Source: Paenibacillus sp. VTT E-133291
GTDB taxonomy: Bacteria > Bacillota > Bacilli > Paenibacillales > Paenibacillaceae
Direction: 5' to 3'
DNA length: 64,000 nucleotides
NCBI RefSeq assembly: GCF_002264395.1
Contig: NZ_NFVA01000023.1
Location: forward strand, 1-64,000
Part shown: positions 9,769 through 17,433 of the stretch, piece after piece
How positions within the stretch are numbered: the first letter of the stretch is position 1
Layout of the letters: each line of letters opens with the position of its first letter
Program-made: the position numbers and the translations under genes
Notes under the pieces: model-generated
Databases searched by the model: none
Told to the model about the DNA's origin: nothing
The model's input: the letters and a program-made list of their open reading frames with translations, nothing else

Positions 9769-10137
9769 TTAGCCCATCTCTTTTCTCAGTAATTTCCGAA
9801 ACCAGAGCCACGAATAATTGACCAGCAAGAAGATGATAAGCCACTCCGCAAAGGACCACCAAAGTTTCCAATGCCTGAAGGTATAGATATTTAGAGCATT
9901 GGCAAGATATTCGATGCCAACAAGAATCGAAATGCCCACTGGTAGCCAAGTCCACTTTTTATATTGATGTCCACCTTCCAAGCTACGATCCATATACCAG
10001 ATAATGAGCACTGGGATTAGGAACACCCTCATAAGTGCCATAGTCCAATAATGAGTTGGATGATCGCCAAAATCAAACATTCCCATATTTAATGCGAAGA
10101 TCGTCATGAAATTATGATGGATAATATTAACAACCAT
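9769..10137 (-). CDS. small integral membrane protein
   Basis: A 122-residue protein with about three to four membrane helices, very rich in Trp and aromatic residues ('HWKLWWSFAEWLIIFLL'). It abuts the CBO0543-like gene and is probably co-transcribed and functionally paired with it. It may be a second member of the same family. No catalytic motif is visible. Confidence 0.6.
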   Translation of the reverse strand: MVVNIIHHNFMTIFALNMGMFDFGDHPTHYWTMALMRVFLIPVLIIWYMDRSLEGGHQYKKWTWLPVGISILVGIEYLANALNIYTFRHWKLWWSFAEWLIIFLLVNYSWLWFRKLLRKEMG

Positions 10138-10442
10138 TCAAATAAAGATCATTTCGAAAAGATGGACATTTTTCTTAGACACCCATAGGAGATATACATT
10201 ACTACAGTTATCGAAAAGAATATTGAGAATGCCATAAGAACCTCCAATAATGCACTTTCTAACTTCAATTATTACCCTAGAAAAAATAAATAAACACTTT
10301 AATGTATCACCGTTATTGATCGAAGAAACGTTTAATAACCAACCGATAACAAACATTATATATAGATATTTTCTTTCAGCACTCTTAACAACGTCTAATA
10401 AAATTCATTATGGAAAAATGAGAATTATGAGGTTGTGTGTAT
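10138..10442. other. intergenic stretch without a supported gene
   Basis: Overlapping small open frames occur on both strands (10138-10356 minus, 10250-10450 plus). Neither has a recognisable domain or a clear ribosome-binding site. The interval separates the two minus-strand membrane genes from the plus-strand cytochrome bd remnant and probably holds the promoters of both. Confidence 0.4.
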
Positions 10443-10538
10443 ATGTATAAAAAACATGAACGAAAATTAATTTGGCTCGCTTTTGTTGTAGCAGCGATTA
10501 TGCTCATTTCTATACTTGACAGAATTTTTGATGGGTAA
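10443..10538 (+). CDS. 31-residue single-span membrane peptide upstream of the cydA remnant
   Basis: The peptide begins 'MYKKHERKLIWLAF' and has one hydrophobic span ('LAFVVAAIMLISIL') followed by Asp-Arg. It ends 19 bp before the TTG start of the cydA remnant and points the same way. This suggests a small accessory subunit or leader of the old bd oxidase operon. It matches neither CydX nor CydS clearly. It is intact while its neighbours are broken. Confidence 0.45.
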   Translation: MYKKHERKLIWLAFVVAAIMLISILDRIFDG

Positions 10539-10556
10539 AAGGGAGGAGAGTCGGAT

Positions 10557-11058
10557 TTGACAAATGAGGACGCATTAATTTATAGCAGGTTTGACAGAGC
10601 TTACTTTTCATTCCATATTATTTACGCTACGCTCGGCGTAGGAGTACCGCTCTTGATTATGATTGCTCAATGGGTTGGAATCAAGAAAAATGATGAACAT
10701 TAGATTTTACTGGCTAAATGTTGGACACGCGGATTTGTCATCACTGTTGCTGTAGGTGTTGTGACTGGAACGGTAATTGGTCTCCAACTTTCATTACTTT
10801 GGCCAAACTTTATGGAGCTTGCTGGAAATGTAATTGCACTTCCACTCTTCATGGAAACGTTCACCTTCTTCTTTGAGGCTATATTTTTTGGAAATATTTA
10901 TATACATGGGATCGTTTTGATAATCCTCGTAAACATTTGTTGCTTTTGGTTCCAGTAGCCATTGGAGCCTCATTTTCTGCTGTATTTATTACAATGGTCA
11001 ATGCGTTTATGAATGTACCACAAGGCTTTGACCTTGTAAACGGAGAGCTTGTGAATGT
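10557..11058 (+). pseudogene. cydA: cytochrome bd quinol oxidase subunit I, 5' fragment
   Basis: Starting from TTG 10557 behind GGGAGGAG, the reading matches the CydA N-terminus: 'TNEDALIYSRF', 'FHIIYATLGVGVPLLIMIA', 'GFVITVAVGVVTGTVIGLQ', 'LPLFMETFTFFFEAIF', 'VPVAIGASFSAVFITMVN', 'GFDLVNGELVNVNPL'. The reading is broken by an in-frame stop after 'KKNDEH' (about 10699) and by a frameshift near 10893-10900. It stops abruptly at 'VNVNPL', where an inverted piece of the same gene begins. CydA is the haem-bearing subunit of the terminal oxidase that reduces O2 with quinol; this copy cannot be functional. Confidence 0.92.
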
Positions 11059-11070
11059 GAATCCACTAAT

Positions 11071-11184
11071 GAATTGATCCAGTCCAATGACCTCTGCTGT
11101 CGGATCACCGTGTGCTAGAATACTTAGTGCATTAGGGATTTTGATTGCATATTTTACATCACCATCTTCAAGCAAACCGTACAT
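11071..11184 (-). pseudogene. cydA: internal cydA segment in inverted orientation
   Basis: Read on the minus strand, this stretch encodes 'GLLEDGDVKYAIKIPNALS' and 'ILAHGDPTAEVIGLDQF', the conserved CydA segment that normally comes just before 'PPLYIHYLFDIM'. Flanking 5' and 3' cydA fragments lie on the plus strand, so this ~114-bp block has been flipped in place. The ~100 codons that normally lie between 'NVNPL' and this segment are missing. Confidence 0.88.
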
Positions 11185-11609
11185 AAGAAGATGAAATACC
11201 TCCGCTTTATATTCATTACTTATTTGACATCATGATCACCATCGGAATGTGGATGATTTTCTTATCCTTTATATTTTGGATAGGAGCAAAATGTAGCTGG
11301 TCTATAGTGAATACAAAAGGATTCCTCTGGCTCATCGTTTTAGGGGGTCTTCTCTCTATCATCGCCATCGAAGCAGGCTGGTGGATGGCTGAAGTTGGTC
11401 GACAACCCTGGGTGCTACGCGGTATTTTGCGAACAGCTGATGCTGCAACTTCCAGTGAGCAAGTGGATGAAATGCTTTTACTTTTTTCGGGGCTATACCT
11501 GATTCTAGGCATCGGAACCATTGTTGTTCTATGCCGGATGTTTAGAAAAAATCCTGTTGAACAAGAGCTTGAAGATCGTGAAGCTGATAAAGGCGGTGAA
11601 ATAACATGA
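11185..11609 (+). pseudogene. cydA: cytochrome bd quinol oxidase subunit I, 3' fragment
   Basis: The plus-strand reading resumes with 'PPLYIHYLFDIMITIGMWM' and runs to the CydA C-terminus, with 'IAIEAGWWMAEVGRQPW' and a charged tail ending in TGA at 11607-11609. The fragment itself is undamaged. Its stop overlaps the ATG of the CydS-like remnant. No cydB is present downstream. Confidence 0.92.
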
Positions 11610-11718
11610 GTTTTGACTAATATTTTTCGCACCTTTCATCATGTTAATTACATCGATAGCCATTGCATTCTGGGTAGCGTTAAAAGATGGACATATGAAA
11701 AAAGATGAAATGGAATGA
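11606..11718 (+). pseudogene. cydS: CydS-like small subunit of bd oxidase, frameshifted
   Basis: After 'MSFD' the frame hits a stop, but with one base removed it continues as a single-span peptide of about 37 residues containing 'APFIMLITSIAIAFWVALKD' and a charged tail. This resembles the 33-residue CydS subunit of the Geobacillus bd oxidase (as I recall it, with a similar AP...AFWVGLKD pattern). It overlaps the cydA stop codon by ATGA. No cydB lies between, so cydB has been lost or the order differed. Confidence 0.6.
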
Positions 11719-11862
11719 TTCAAGTTGCTGGAACAAGCTACAATTTAATAAGTGGTTTTCTTCAGAAGCCATTGCAATTGCTTTCGTTTCATGAATTGTA
11801 CCATTCGGAACTATGCACCATGGTCACACCCATGGTCACAGAATACATCAAAACACAGAAAA

Positions 11863-12038
11863 ACCCGAGTAGGCTTGACAGCAGTAGCTTCTCGGGTAAA
11901 GTTGATCACGTGAGGATACTCGGGCTCCTCCCTGGCAGTGTTGAGGTAAAGGGGGCGATTCCCCTTGCTCCCATAAGAAGTTGGGGGAAAATGGAAGAGG
12001 TGCCGTCAGATTGTTGCCAAAGCCCCGAAAATCGGGGC
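11863..12038 (+). other. structured non-coding stretch with two strong hairpins
   Basis: ACCCGAG (11863-11869) pairs with CTCGGGT (11891-11897). Downstream GCCCCGA-AAA-TCGGGGC (12022-12038) forms a compact 7-bp hairpin with a weak pyrimidine-rich tail. Between them are further G- and C-rich blocks. This could be a remnant leader/terminator of the decayed VOC gene region. No riboswitch class could be matched. Confidence 0.35.
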
Positions 12039-12105
12039 CTTATTCTTCAGTTTATGGAACAACCGCGCAAAAAACTAAACAGATCGCTAAAAGGGGCAGG
12101 AGTTC

Positions 12106-12320
12106 ATGTGTATCGACAGCCATGTTGACCATGAGTTTACGTTTACCCCTTCTTTTTCTATCTATCTTACGTGTAATACCGAAGAGGAAATCGACTTTAT
12201 GATAAAATGATGCAAAATGGCACAGCACTCATGCCTATAGGTAACTATGGATTCAACAAAAAATTCGGATGGCTGGTTGATCAGTTTGGCATATCCTGGA
12301 AGTTGGACTTACCAGAGTAA
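12106..12320 (+). pseudogene. VOC/PhnB-like protein, C-terminal remnant with frameshift
   Basis: The reading 'MCIDSHVDHEFTFTPSFSIY' then 'TEEEIDFM' continues after a one-base shift near 12203 with 'MMQNGTALMPIGNYGFNKKF' and 'WLVDQFGISWKLDLPE'. This is the C-terminal half of the PhnB-like (3-demethylubiquinone-9 3-methyltransferase-like) VOC family. The N-terminal half is absent. The gene is broken by both truncation and frameshift. Confidence 0.85.
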
Positions 12321-12351
12321 TCTGGTTGCAAATGGAGTGTGAGGTACTTCA

Positions 12352-12365
12352 CAATCGGGCGCGAT
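12352..12365. repeat. dispersed repeat copy 2 (CAATCGGGCGCGAT)
   Basis: Fourteen bases are identical to 6017-6030. It lies just after the VOC remnant and just before the terminator that closes the conjugation-module operon. Confidence 0.5.
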
Positions 12366-12425
12366 AATAGAACAACACTAATTAGAAAATGATCAAACTT
12401 TATTTCAGCTATAACGGTCCTGCCC

Positions 12426-12484
12426 AAAAAGCAGCCTTTTAGCGCAGCGCAGTATCCATAATTTTATCTGAAAGGCTACTTTTT
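12426..12484 (-). terminator. terminator of the 12.5-18.3 kb operon
   Basis: AAAAAGCAGCCTTT (12426-12439) and AAAGGCTACTTTTT (12471-12484) form a 14-bp stem with one mismatch and a ~31-nt loop. On the minus strand the stem ends in a T-run, 25 bp after the stop codon of the NlpC/P60 gene. It marks the downstream end of this conjugation-module transcript. Confidence 0.65.
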
Positions 12485-12509
12485 CTGGACAGCCCACCTC
12501 CTTCGAAGA

Positions 12510-14513
12510 TCAGTCAGTGTTCAAAAGATGAGGTCGCCCATACAACACTTGTTTGTCCATATCAAACAAATTCCGATAAACGACTTGCCCACGAGTAGAT
12601 GAGGCATCCACGACTTTTCCATCTCCCGCATAAACACCGACATGGGTAATATCCATGAATCTGCCATTCTGTTCATAACTCCAAAATACAAGGTCGCCCG
12701 GAACAAGATCCGCCGCGTTTACGACTAGCCCGTTTTCTACGCTATACCTGGCTTGCTCTGCTGCGGTTCGTGGCAAGTGGATGCCTAATTGACGATACAC
12801 CCACTGAACGAGATAGCTGCAATCGGTATAATCATCCTGTCCAGCTTTCGGCTGACTGTAGGGGTCGCCCAAACGAGTCAATGCCAACTTGACCGCTTCA
12901 CTTCCGTGTTCGCCAACAGGCAAGTCACGAATAACCAATTCAAGCTGATCGCTTGTTAAACCGATATCGATATTCTTGCCCAATAAAGCGAACATAAGCG
13001 GGCGAAACTCAGCTGATAGCATTTCTTTCATCAAATCGATCTGCTCATCGGTAAAATCGTATTCATTCGCTTGCTGCTCTGCGGTTCTGCTAGTGACAGT
13101 GATATGCAAGATATGCTCATAACGGATTGTTGTCTCCTCGCTAGTATTTCCGTCTTCATGTGTAACTGTCACCGTTTCCTGATGCTCGATCGTCTCTACC
13201 TGAGATTCAACTTGATTCATCTCCCAAAATACGGAGTGGATCATCTCGGTTCTTGTTGCATCGAGCGTGGCAACATCCATGCCGTTCTCCTCATCCAAGA
13301 CAGTCTTGACAGCGAAAATGGCGATCACATCCGCCCAGTTGTCTATACGTGTATTGTCTGCGCTACCGGGGTAATTCAACTCTATCCGGTCAATGACGCC
13401 AGCCGACTGTCGGATATCCTCTAGTCTCATCGCCAATTCCTCATCTAACTCTTTCACGATATGAGATAGCGGTTGCACATCAGTACCCTTATTTTCACCT
13501 GACACAAAAATTCCAAAGGGAGAAGAAGTGATGGCTACTATTGCCATGACCATGCACAACAGAATAATGACCACACTACTGCTTCCTAGTAGCACAGCCA
13601 ATCCTTTCACAAGCAACGCACTAGCTTTCGCGACCATCTGAACGAGGCGAATTTGTAATCTCATAGTCGCGCGTGTCATCTGCACTGACCGGCGCGCCGC
13701 TATCGCCATTTGCGCTGCTTGTTGTGCAGTTTTCACCGCCAATCGTTTCCCTTCGGTTTGAGCATCCGACCGCTCATTCGTCTGTTTGGGTTGCAGCCCT
13801 GTCCGCATCACGCGGGACACTCTTTTGAGCATTTGCCGTTTTTGCTTAATCGCGGGTTTGATCTGTCTGGATGTTGCGGGCACCACGGGCGACTTCCTAC
13901 CTTTGAATGGCTGCGGTTTTAAGCTTGCTGGTGGGATCGTTTGATGGGATTTGCCACGTATATGTTCAGCGGCGGAAGGGGGAGTGGTCTGCATCCCCTT
14001 CTTCCCGGCTGGTACTTGACGATGAATCCCAGAATTCACCCTTCGATTCAACGTTTTATTCGTTGAAGGGGAGTGCGGATGAGTATGCGGTTGAAGCCGG
14101 GCATGAACCCGGCCTTGTATCCAGCGCTGTTTGTCTGATTGCTGAGCCATTGGCAGCCGATATCGACCGTTAATGGGCTTATGTAATCGAAATGAGTGAA
14201 CAACTGCACGAGGTGCAACCGTCCTACCATCTTTTTTCGTCCGCTTGTTTAACTGCCGCCTCAACCATCTTTTTCCGATATATGCGCCTATTTCCATCTG
14301 AGCGCGAACCGTTGTATTTGCTGTTACTATGGAACGCTGTTCGGCATAAGCTGTGGTTGAACTAGCAGTATGCTCATTATCACCACCTTCCCGTTTGTCG
14401 CGAATTGTGGCATGTTTCTTTATTGCTGCATGCTTGGCTCGTTCCAGCACATGCGCAGCACGGTCAAGCTGTTTTATACTTTTTCCCTTCGGCCTCGTTT
14501 TAATTTCTTTCAT
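12510..14513 (-). CDS. membrane-anchored NlpC/P60 conjugation wall hydrolase (CD1108-like)
   Basis: The protein cuts peptidoglycan to let the transfer machinery through the cell wall. The 667 residues comprise a long basic, Arg/Lys/Gln-rich region (1-290), one membrane segment near 295-335, an extracytoplasmic middle domain of the kind annotated as CD1108 mobile-element protein, and a C-terminal NlpC/P60 domain (about 550-665). The catalytic Cys is in 'DYTDCSYLVQWVY' (near 565) and the His in 'DITHVGVYAG' (near 622). In Firmicute elements this gene usually sits next to virB4; here about 14 kb of other genes intervene. Confidence 0.9.
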   Translation of the reverse strand: MKEIKTRPKGKSIKQLDRAAHVLERAKHAAIKKHATIRDKREGGDNEHTASSTTAYAEQRSIVTANTTVRAQMEIGAYIGKRWLRRQLNKRTKKDGRTVAPRAVVHSFRLHKPINGRYRLPMAQQSDKQRWIQGRVHARLQPHTHPHSPSTNKTLNRRVNSGIHRQVPAGKKGMQTTPPSAAEHIRGKSHQTIPPASLKPQPFKGRKSPVVPATSRQIKPAIKQKRQMLKRVSRVMRTGLQPKQTNERSDAQTEGKRLAVKTAQQAAQMAIAARRSVQMTRATMRLQIRLVQMVAKASALLVKGLAVLLGSSSVVIILLCMVMAIVAITSSPFGIFVSGENKGTDVQPLSHIVKELDEELAMRLEDIRQSAGVIDRIELNYPGSADNTRIDNWADVIAIFAVKTVLDEENGMDVATLDATRTEMIHSVFWEMNQVESQVETIEHQETVTVTHEDGNTSEETTIRYEHILHITVTSRTAEQQANEYDFTDEQIDLMKEMLSAEFRPLMFALLGKNIDIGLTSDQLELVIRDLPVGEHGSEAVKLALTRLGDPYSQPKAGQDDYTDCSYLVQWVYRQLGIHLPRTAAEQARYSVENGLVVNAADLVPGDLVFWSYEQNGRFMDITHVGVYAGDGKVVDASSTRGQVVYRNLFDMDKQVLYGRPHLLNTD

Positions 14514-14538
14514 TGTATGATTTCACCCCCAAGAACGG

Positions 14539-14943
14539 CTAACGGATCGATTCTGTCCGCCTAAACACTTGTGCTCGACCGCGACAATACTCTGGGTAGC
14601 GAAGGCGAATTGCTTCAAAGAAATAAGGGGCATAGTTACAGTCAAATAATTCATGAGGCATGGAGTAACGTTCCCCGTTGGGTTCGCTCCAGCCGTTCCA
14701 CAGGTTAAAAGCAAGCCGGCTTACGCGCGCAGAACTACCAGTCTGCCAAGCCGCCGACAATCCCTCGGGTTTTATCCCTCCATTTAAAAAGTCAAACAAG
14801 TCACGGATATGCTTTCTTGTGTCGCTAGCAATGCCCAATGTGTAAAATAATGCGCGATGGTAACTGTCATTACATTTCCTCTCGTTCAACATCTGGTGAT
14901 AGAATTGTTCGTGTTCATTATCACGAAATCGAATCATTTGCAT
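14539..14943 (-). CDS. DUF6075-like mobile-element protein
   Basis: This 134-residue soluble protein begins 'MQMIRFRDNEHEQFYHQML' and matches, by memory of the family, the DUF6075 proteins carried by Firmicute conjugative elements. They have no established function. It has an AGGAG site upstream and lies 25 bp before the NlpC/P60 gene, in the same transcript. Confidence 0.75.
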   Translation of the reverse strand: MQMIRFRDNEHEQFYHQMLNERKCNDSYHRALFYTLGIASDTRKHIRDLFDFLNGGIKPEGLSAAWQTGSSARVSRLAFNLWNGWSEPNGERYSMPHELFDCNYAPYFFEAIRLRYPEYCRGRAQVFRRTESIR

Positions 14944-15058
14944 TGTTCCAACTCCTCTCGTAGAGAACGAGCGGCTGGCATAGCCAACCGCTTATTCTCA
15001 AAGTCTTCTACTATCTGTTCATTTTCGCGAAAAAATCGGACCTTCAGTTAAAAATCTA

Positions 15059-15478
15059 TTACATATTTTTGAGAAACTGTTCCATTTGCTTCAGTCCTTT
15101 GGTAATCGATTTGCGTATGGCTCGTTCGTCTACATGCTCGGCGTGAGCAATCGCGACTTTGCTCATCCCAAGAAAATAATGCGCATAAATACGCTGAGCA
15201 GATTTTTCTGACAACTGGCATAATGCTTCATAAAGCTGTTGCTGAGAGAGTTTACGTTCATAGTATTCCTCCGGAGAAATCGAACGAAAAAGGACATCTT
15301 GCTCAATACCATCATTTCGATCAAGAGAGTAGTACGCCCGATAACGATACGTACGTAATCTGTATGCGTTTTCAATTAAGTCGAATTGATGCATTTCCTC
15401 AGCCACTTCATCCTCTACTTCCACCCATACATCCGTTTTCCAAAAAGGATATATGTCTTTCAAATTGATTTTTTTCAT
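15059..15478 (-). CDS. sigma-70 region-4-like regulator
   Basis: The C-terminal half reads 'LSEKSAQRIYAHYFLGMSKV' and 'HVDERAIRKSITKGLKQMEQ', the helix-turn-helix of sigma-70 region 4. No region 2 is present, so it is more likely a small activator than a full sigma factor. The frame is open from 15568, but the ATG at 15478 has a GGAGGGA site and is preferred (139 aa). A 47-codon ORF upstream ends in an ATGA overlap with this start, and an intrinsic terminator sits within that ORF, so expression is probably attenuated. Confidence 0.8.
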   Translation of the reverse strand: MKKINLKDIYPFWKTDVWVEVEDEVAEEMHQFDLIENAYRLRTYRYRAYYSLDRNDGIEQDVLFRSISPEEYYERKLSQQQLYEALCQLSEKSAQRIYAHYFLGMSKVAIAHAEHVDERAIRKSITKGLKQMEQFLKNM

Positions 15479-15618
15479 ATTCGTCCCTCCATTTTGGTTT
15501 GTTTGATCAACCAAAACAGAGGGGGAGAACGACAACGTACGCTTCCTAATAAGCAAGAAAGACAACAAAAAGGACCTCGCCGCAGAGCGTGCCTACGCTC
15601 AATTACGACCAGGTCCAT
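15475..15618 (-). CDS. putative leader ORF coupled to the sigma-like gene
   Basis: A 47-codon frame starting 'MDLVVIERRHALRRGPF' ends in TGA at 15477-15475, overlapping the ATG of the sigma-like gene (ATGA). Both arms of an intrinsic terminator (15572-15616) lie within its first 16 codons. Arg and Cys codons are abundant. No clear ribosome-binding site was seen for the ATG. A regulatory leader that is translated to control read-through is the best reading; chance is not excluded. Confidence 0.4.
   Translation of the reverse strand: MDLVVIERRHALRRGPFCCLSCLLGSVRCRSPPLFWLIKQTKMEGRI
15565..15616 (-). terminator. intrinsic terminator in the leader of the sigma-like gene
   Basis: GGACCT (15572-15577) pairs with AGGTCC (15611-15616), and an inner GAGCGT/ACGCTC stem lies at 15585-15600. 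On the minus strand the hairpin is followed directly by TTTTTGTTGTC. It lies about 90 bp upstream of the sigma-like start codon, an attenuator position. Confidence 0.65.
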
Positions 15619-15679
15619 TAGTAAGACTTGATTCCGTTTATACCGATGAATCGTTCGCCTCTTGCTGTTACGTGATATA

Positions 15680-15763
15680 GGGACGCATCAACATCAACCT
15701 CATTTCTCACTTGGCAACACCTTGCGAGAATTTATGAGTGCCTGTTGATGGTAGGCGCTGCCC
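15680..15763 (-). other. long inverted repeat in the leader region
   Basis: CATCAACA (15686-15693) pairs with TGTTGATG (15743-15750). Outside it GGGACGC and GGCGCTGCCC can extend the stem imperfectly, and inside it CTCATTTCTC faces GAGAATTTATGAG. Located between the xre terminator and the leader attenuator, it may be a structured 5' leader or small RNA. Confidence 0.4.
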
Positions 15764-15827
15764 TATGTTTAGTCCAACTCCTTTGCTTCTGGAATATAGC
15801 CGACGATTTGTGTATCAGCGACAAAAT

Positions 15828-15878
15828 AAAAAAAACGCCGTGATTCTTTCCCACTGGGTTATCAGGGGAAAAACGGCG
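15828..15878 (-). terminator. terminator downstream of xre
   Basis: CGCCGT (15836-15841) pairs with ACGGCG (15873-15878), and an inner TTTCCC pairs with GGGAAA. On the minus strand the stem is followed by a run of eight T (15835-15828). It isolates the xre/upstream transcript from the sigma-like gene. Confidence 0.75.
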
Positions 15879-15952
15879 CTTGACGATGGGTGATCCAACC
15901 TTCATGATGCTTTAGGCTGCACAGCCTGTTCACACTACTAGCGTAGCATAAA

Positions 15953-16030
15953 ACATGTGCATGTTGCGTGCTAACTTCATGCATATTCAATGCAGATTCA
16001 GTGCGATGTTCAGTGCATGATCGGTGCATA
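15953..16030. repeat. array of ~11-bp iterons (TTCAgTGCA-like)
   Basis: A run of near-repeats with about one helical turn spacing occurs: aacTTCATGCATAT, TTCAATGCAGAT, TTCAGTGCGATG, TTCAGTGCATGA, TCGGTGCATA, with weaker units upstream (GTGCATGTTG, CGTGCTAACT). It lies just downstream of xre and upstream of its terminator. Regular helical spacing suggests a multi-protomer binding site. Confidence 0.6.
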
Positions 16031-16068
16031 TTTACTTTCAATTCCGGCGCTCTCTTCGGGAGGGTTAC

Positions 16069-16410
16069 TTATTTTTGTCTCCATTTCAATAAATGCTCAA
16101 TATGCTGCATAAGAAAATCCAAATCTTCTGCGGAACACTGTTGAAGCATCTGGCTGATCCGAGATGATAGCGCTGGCTTCGCAGCATCCTCGAAAGCGAA
16201 TAACTGCGACATATCCATACGCAATCCAATAGCCATTTTATGAATGTTATCTAATGAAACATTTTTCAGCCCACGTTCAACTTGTCCAATATAATTAGGA
16301 TGAAGGTCTGCGCGCTCTGCCAGTTGCTCCTGTGTCCATCCAAATTGTTCCCGCAGTGTGCGAATCCGCTGACCTAACAATTTCCGAATTGAATTCAATA
16401 ACTCCACCAC
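16069..16410 (-). CDS. XRE-family (Cro/CI) regulator
   Basis: This is a 113-residue DNA-binding protein. The helix-turn-helix spans about residues 13-65, with 'WTQEQLAERADLHPNYIGQV' and 'ERGLKNVSLDNIHKMAIGL' typical of SinR/Xre-type regulators. The C-terminal ~45 residues may mediate dimerisation. It starts at GTG 16410. A TATAAT-T-ATTATA palindrome lies about 80 bp upstream and iteron-like repeats just downstream. In conjugative elements such proteins usually control the transfer operon. Confidence 0.85.
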   Translation of the reverse strand: MVELLNSIRKLLGQRIRTLREQFGWTQEQLAERADLHPNYIGQVERGLKNVSLDNIHKMAIGLRMDMSQLFAFEDAAKPALSSRISQMLQQCSAEDLDFLMQHIEHLLKWRQK

Positions 16411-16485
16411 CTTATTCTTTCAGCATATAAGGTGGCGAAAACCAAATGAACAGTCGGTAGATTCAGTATTAACAGAACCCATGGT

Positions 16486-16511
16486 GTGTGTTATAATTAT
16501 TATAGCTACAC
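16486..16511. promoter_or_regulatory. palindrome upstream of xre
   Basis: TATAAT-T-ATTATA (16492-16504) is a perfect palindrome, flanked by GTGT on the left and TACAC on the right to give a ~26-bp dyad. It contains a -10-like hexamer and lies upstream of xre, so it is a candidate operator/promoter. Confidence 0.4.
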
Positions 16512-16630
16512 CGAACCTGTTGTTGAGACATTAATCGAATTTAATGGAATTAGACAGGTGAAATAAAAATAGATTATCATAAAGCAAAGACAAAAAAAAG
16601 AAGATGCGCAAATGCATCTCCTGAAGTTGA

Positions 16631-17197
16631 TCAGTCTTCGTGAAACGAATCCAAATCCAACAAGATCGTTCTATCTTTGATTTTCGTATAGATTTTGTCC
16701 AAAGATCGCTTCCTAAGATAGAAATATGCGCGGCGAGAAAGGGCTAGGCGGCTCATGGCTTCTGTAGGTGCCATTTGATCTATATAACGCAATTGAATGA
16801 ACATGCCTTCTTCCGGGGTGAGAGCCGAGAAAGCATAGTCAATAAGACCGATTCTAGATAGCAACAACGGGATTTCATGTTCGGTAATTTCGATTCGTCG
16901 TATAACCATACGCAATACCGTTTCCTGTTTTCTACCGTTGTTATGAGCCGCAACTACCTGCAACGTGCGTGTCAACTCGGGGATGTAGGATTGTTCTGAT
17001 TGCACGTACTTCAATCTCGCCTTCCAGTCCTTGTAGGACTTCAGCCATAATTCTACTTTCTCATAAGGAACGGGGATTGGTTCGACGTCTTCATTATCCC
17101 ATTCTTGCTGTACGTGCTGGCTACCGTGCATTCTTCGGCCAGTCTGCTTGTCATTCGTCATTAAAATACACTGTTCACACTCCGTTTCCATCGTCAT
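16631..17197 (-). CDS. sigma-70 region-4/ArpU-like regulator
   Basis: The C-terminal part reads 'ALTPEEGMFIQLRYIDQMAP' and 'EAMSRLALSRRAYFYLRKRS', an ArpU/sigma-region-4-like helix-turn-helix; the N-terminal half is charged and unassigned. The frame is open from 17245, but the ATG at 17197 follows GGAGAAAGGACG, so a 188-residue protein is preferred. It is the second such protein in this module, suggesting phage- or element-style late activators. Confidence 0.75.
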   Translation of the reverse strand: MTMETECEQCILMTNDKQTGRRMHGSQHVQQEWDNEDVEPIPVPYEKVELWLKSYKDWKARLKYVQSEQSYIPELTRTLQVVAAHNNGRKQETVLRMVIRRIEITEHEIPLLLSRIGLIDYAFSALTPEEGMFIQLRYIDQMAPTEAMSRLALSRRAYFYLRKRSLDKIYTKIKDRTILLDLDSFHED

Positions 17198-17433
17198 CGT
17201 CCTTTCTCCTAGAAAAGTATAATCGGCGATGCTTCTAAAATGCACTTTCTACAACTCAACCTCTTCTGTGGTTCCCACCTCCCATACACCAGATAAAATT
17301 CTCCTATCTCCATCCGTCTATATCCACCATTCTACCTATGATGCGACAAAAAAAGGAGGGCGATTTTTTCATCACACCTGAAAAGTTATCAATGTCGAAG
17401 TATCCCGAAATTGCCCGAATTTTCGACACCTTA

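Noticed and set aside
9752-9955. Extra minus-strand gene overlapping the two membrane-protein genes
   Set aside because: Out of frame with both neighbours, no family pattern, no ribosome-binding site.
11863-12038. Possible riboswitch
   Set aside because: Compared with remembered lysine, M-box, c-di-AMP, Mn and NiCo patterns; no diagnostic core was found, so only structure is reported.
11715-12128. 137-codon plus-strand frame between the cyd and VOC remnants
   Set aside because: Spans strong hairpins and the out-of-frame start of the VOC remnant; composition not protein-like.
15953-16030. CRISPR-like repeat array
   Set aside because: Units are ~11 bp with no unique spacers and no cas genes are present; iteron-type array is the better reading.
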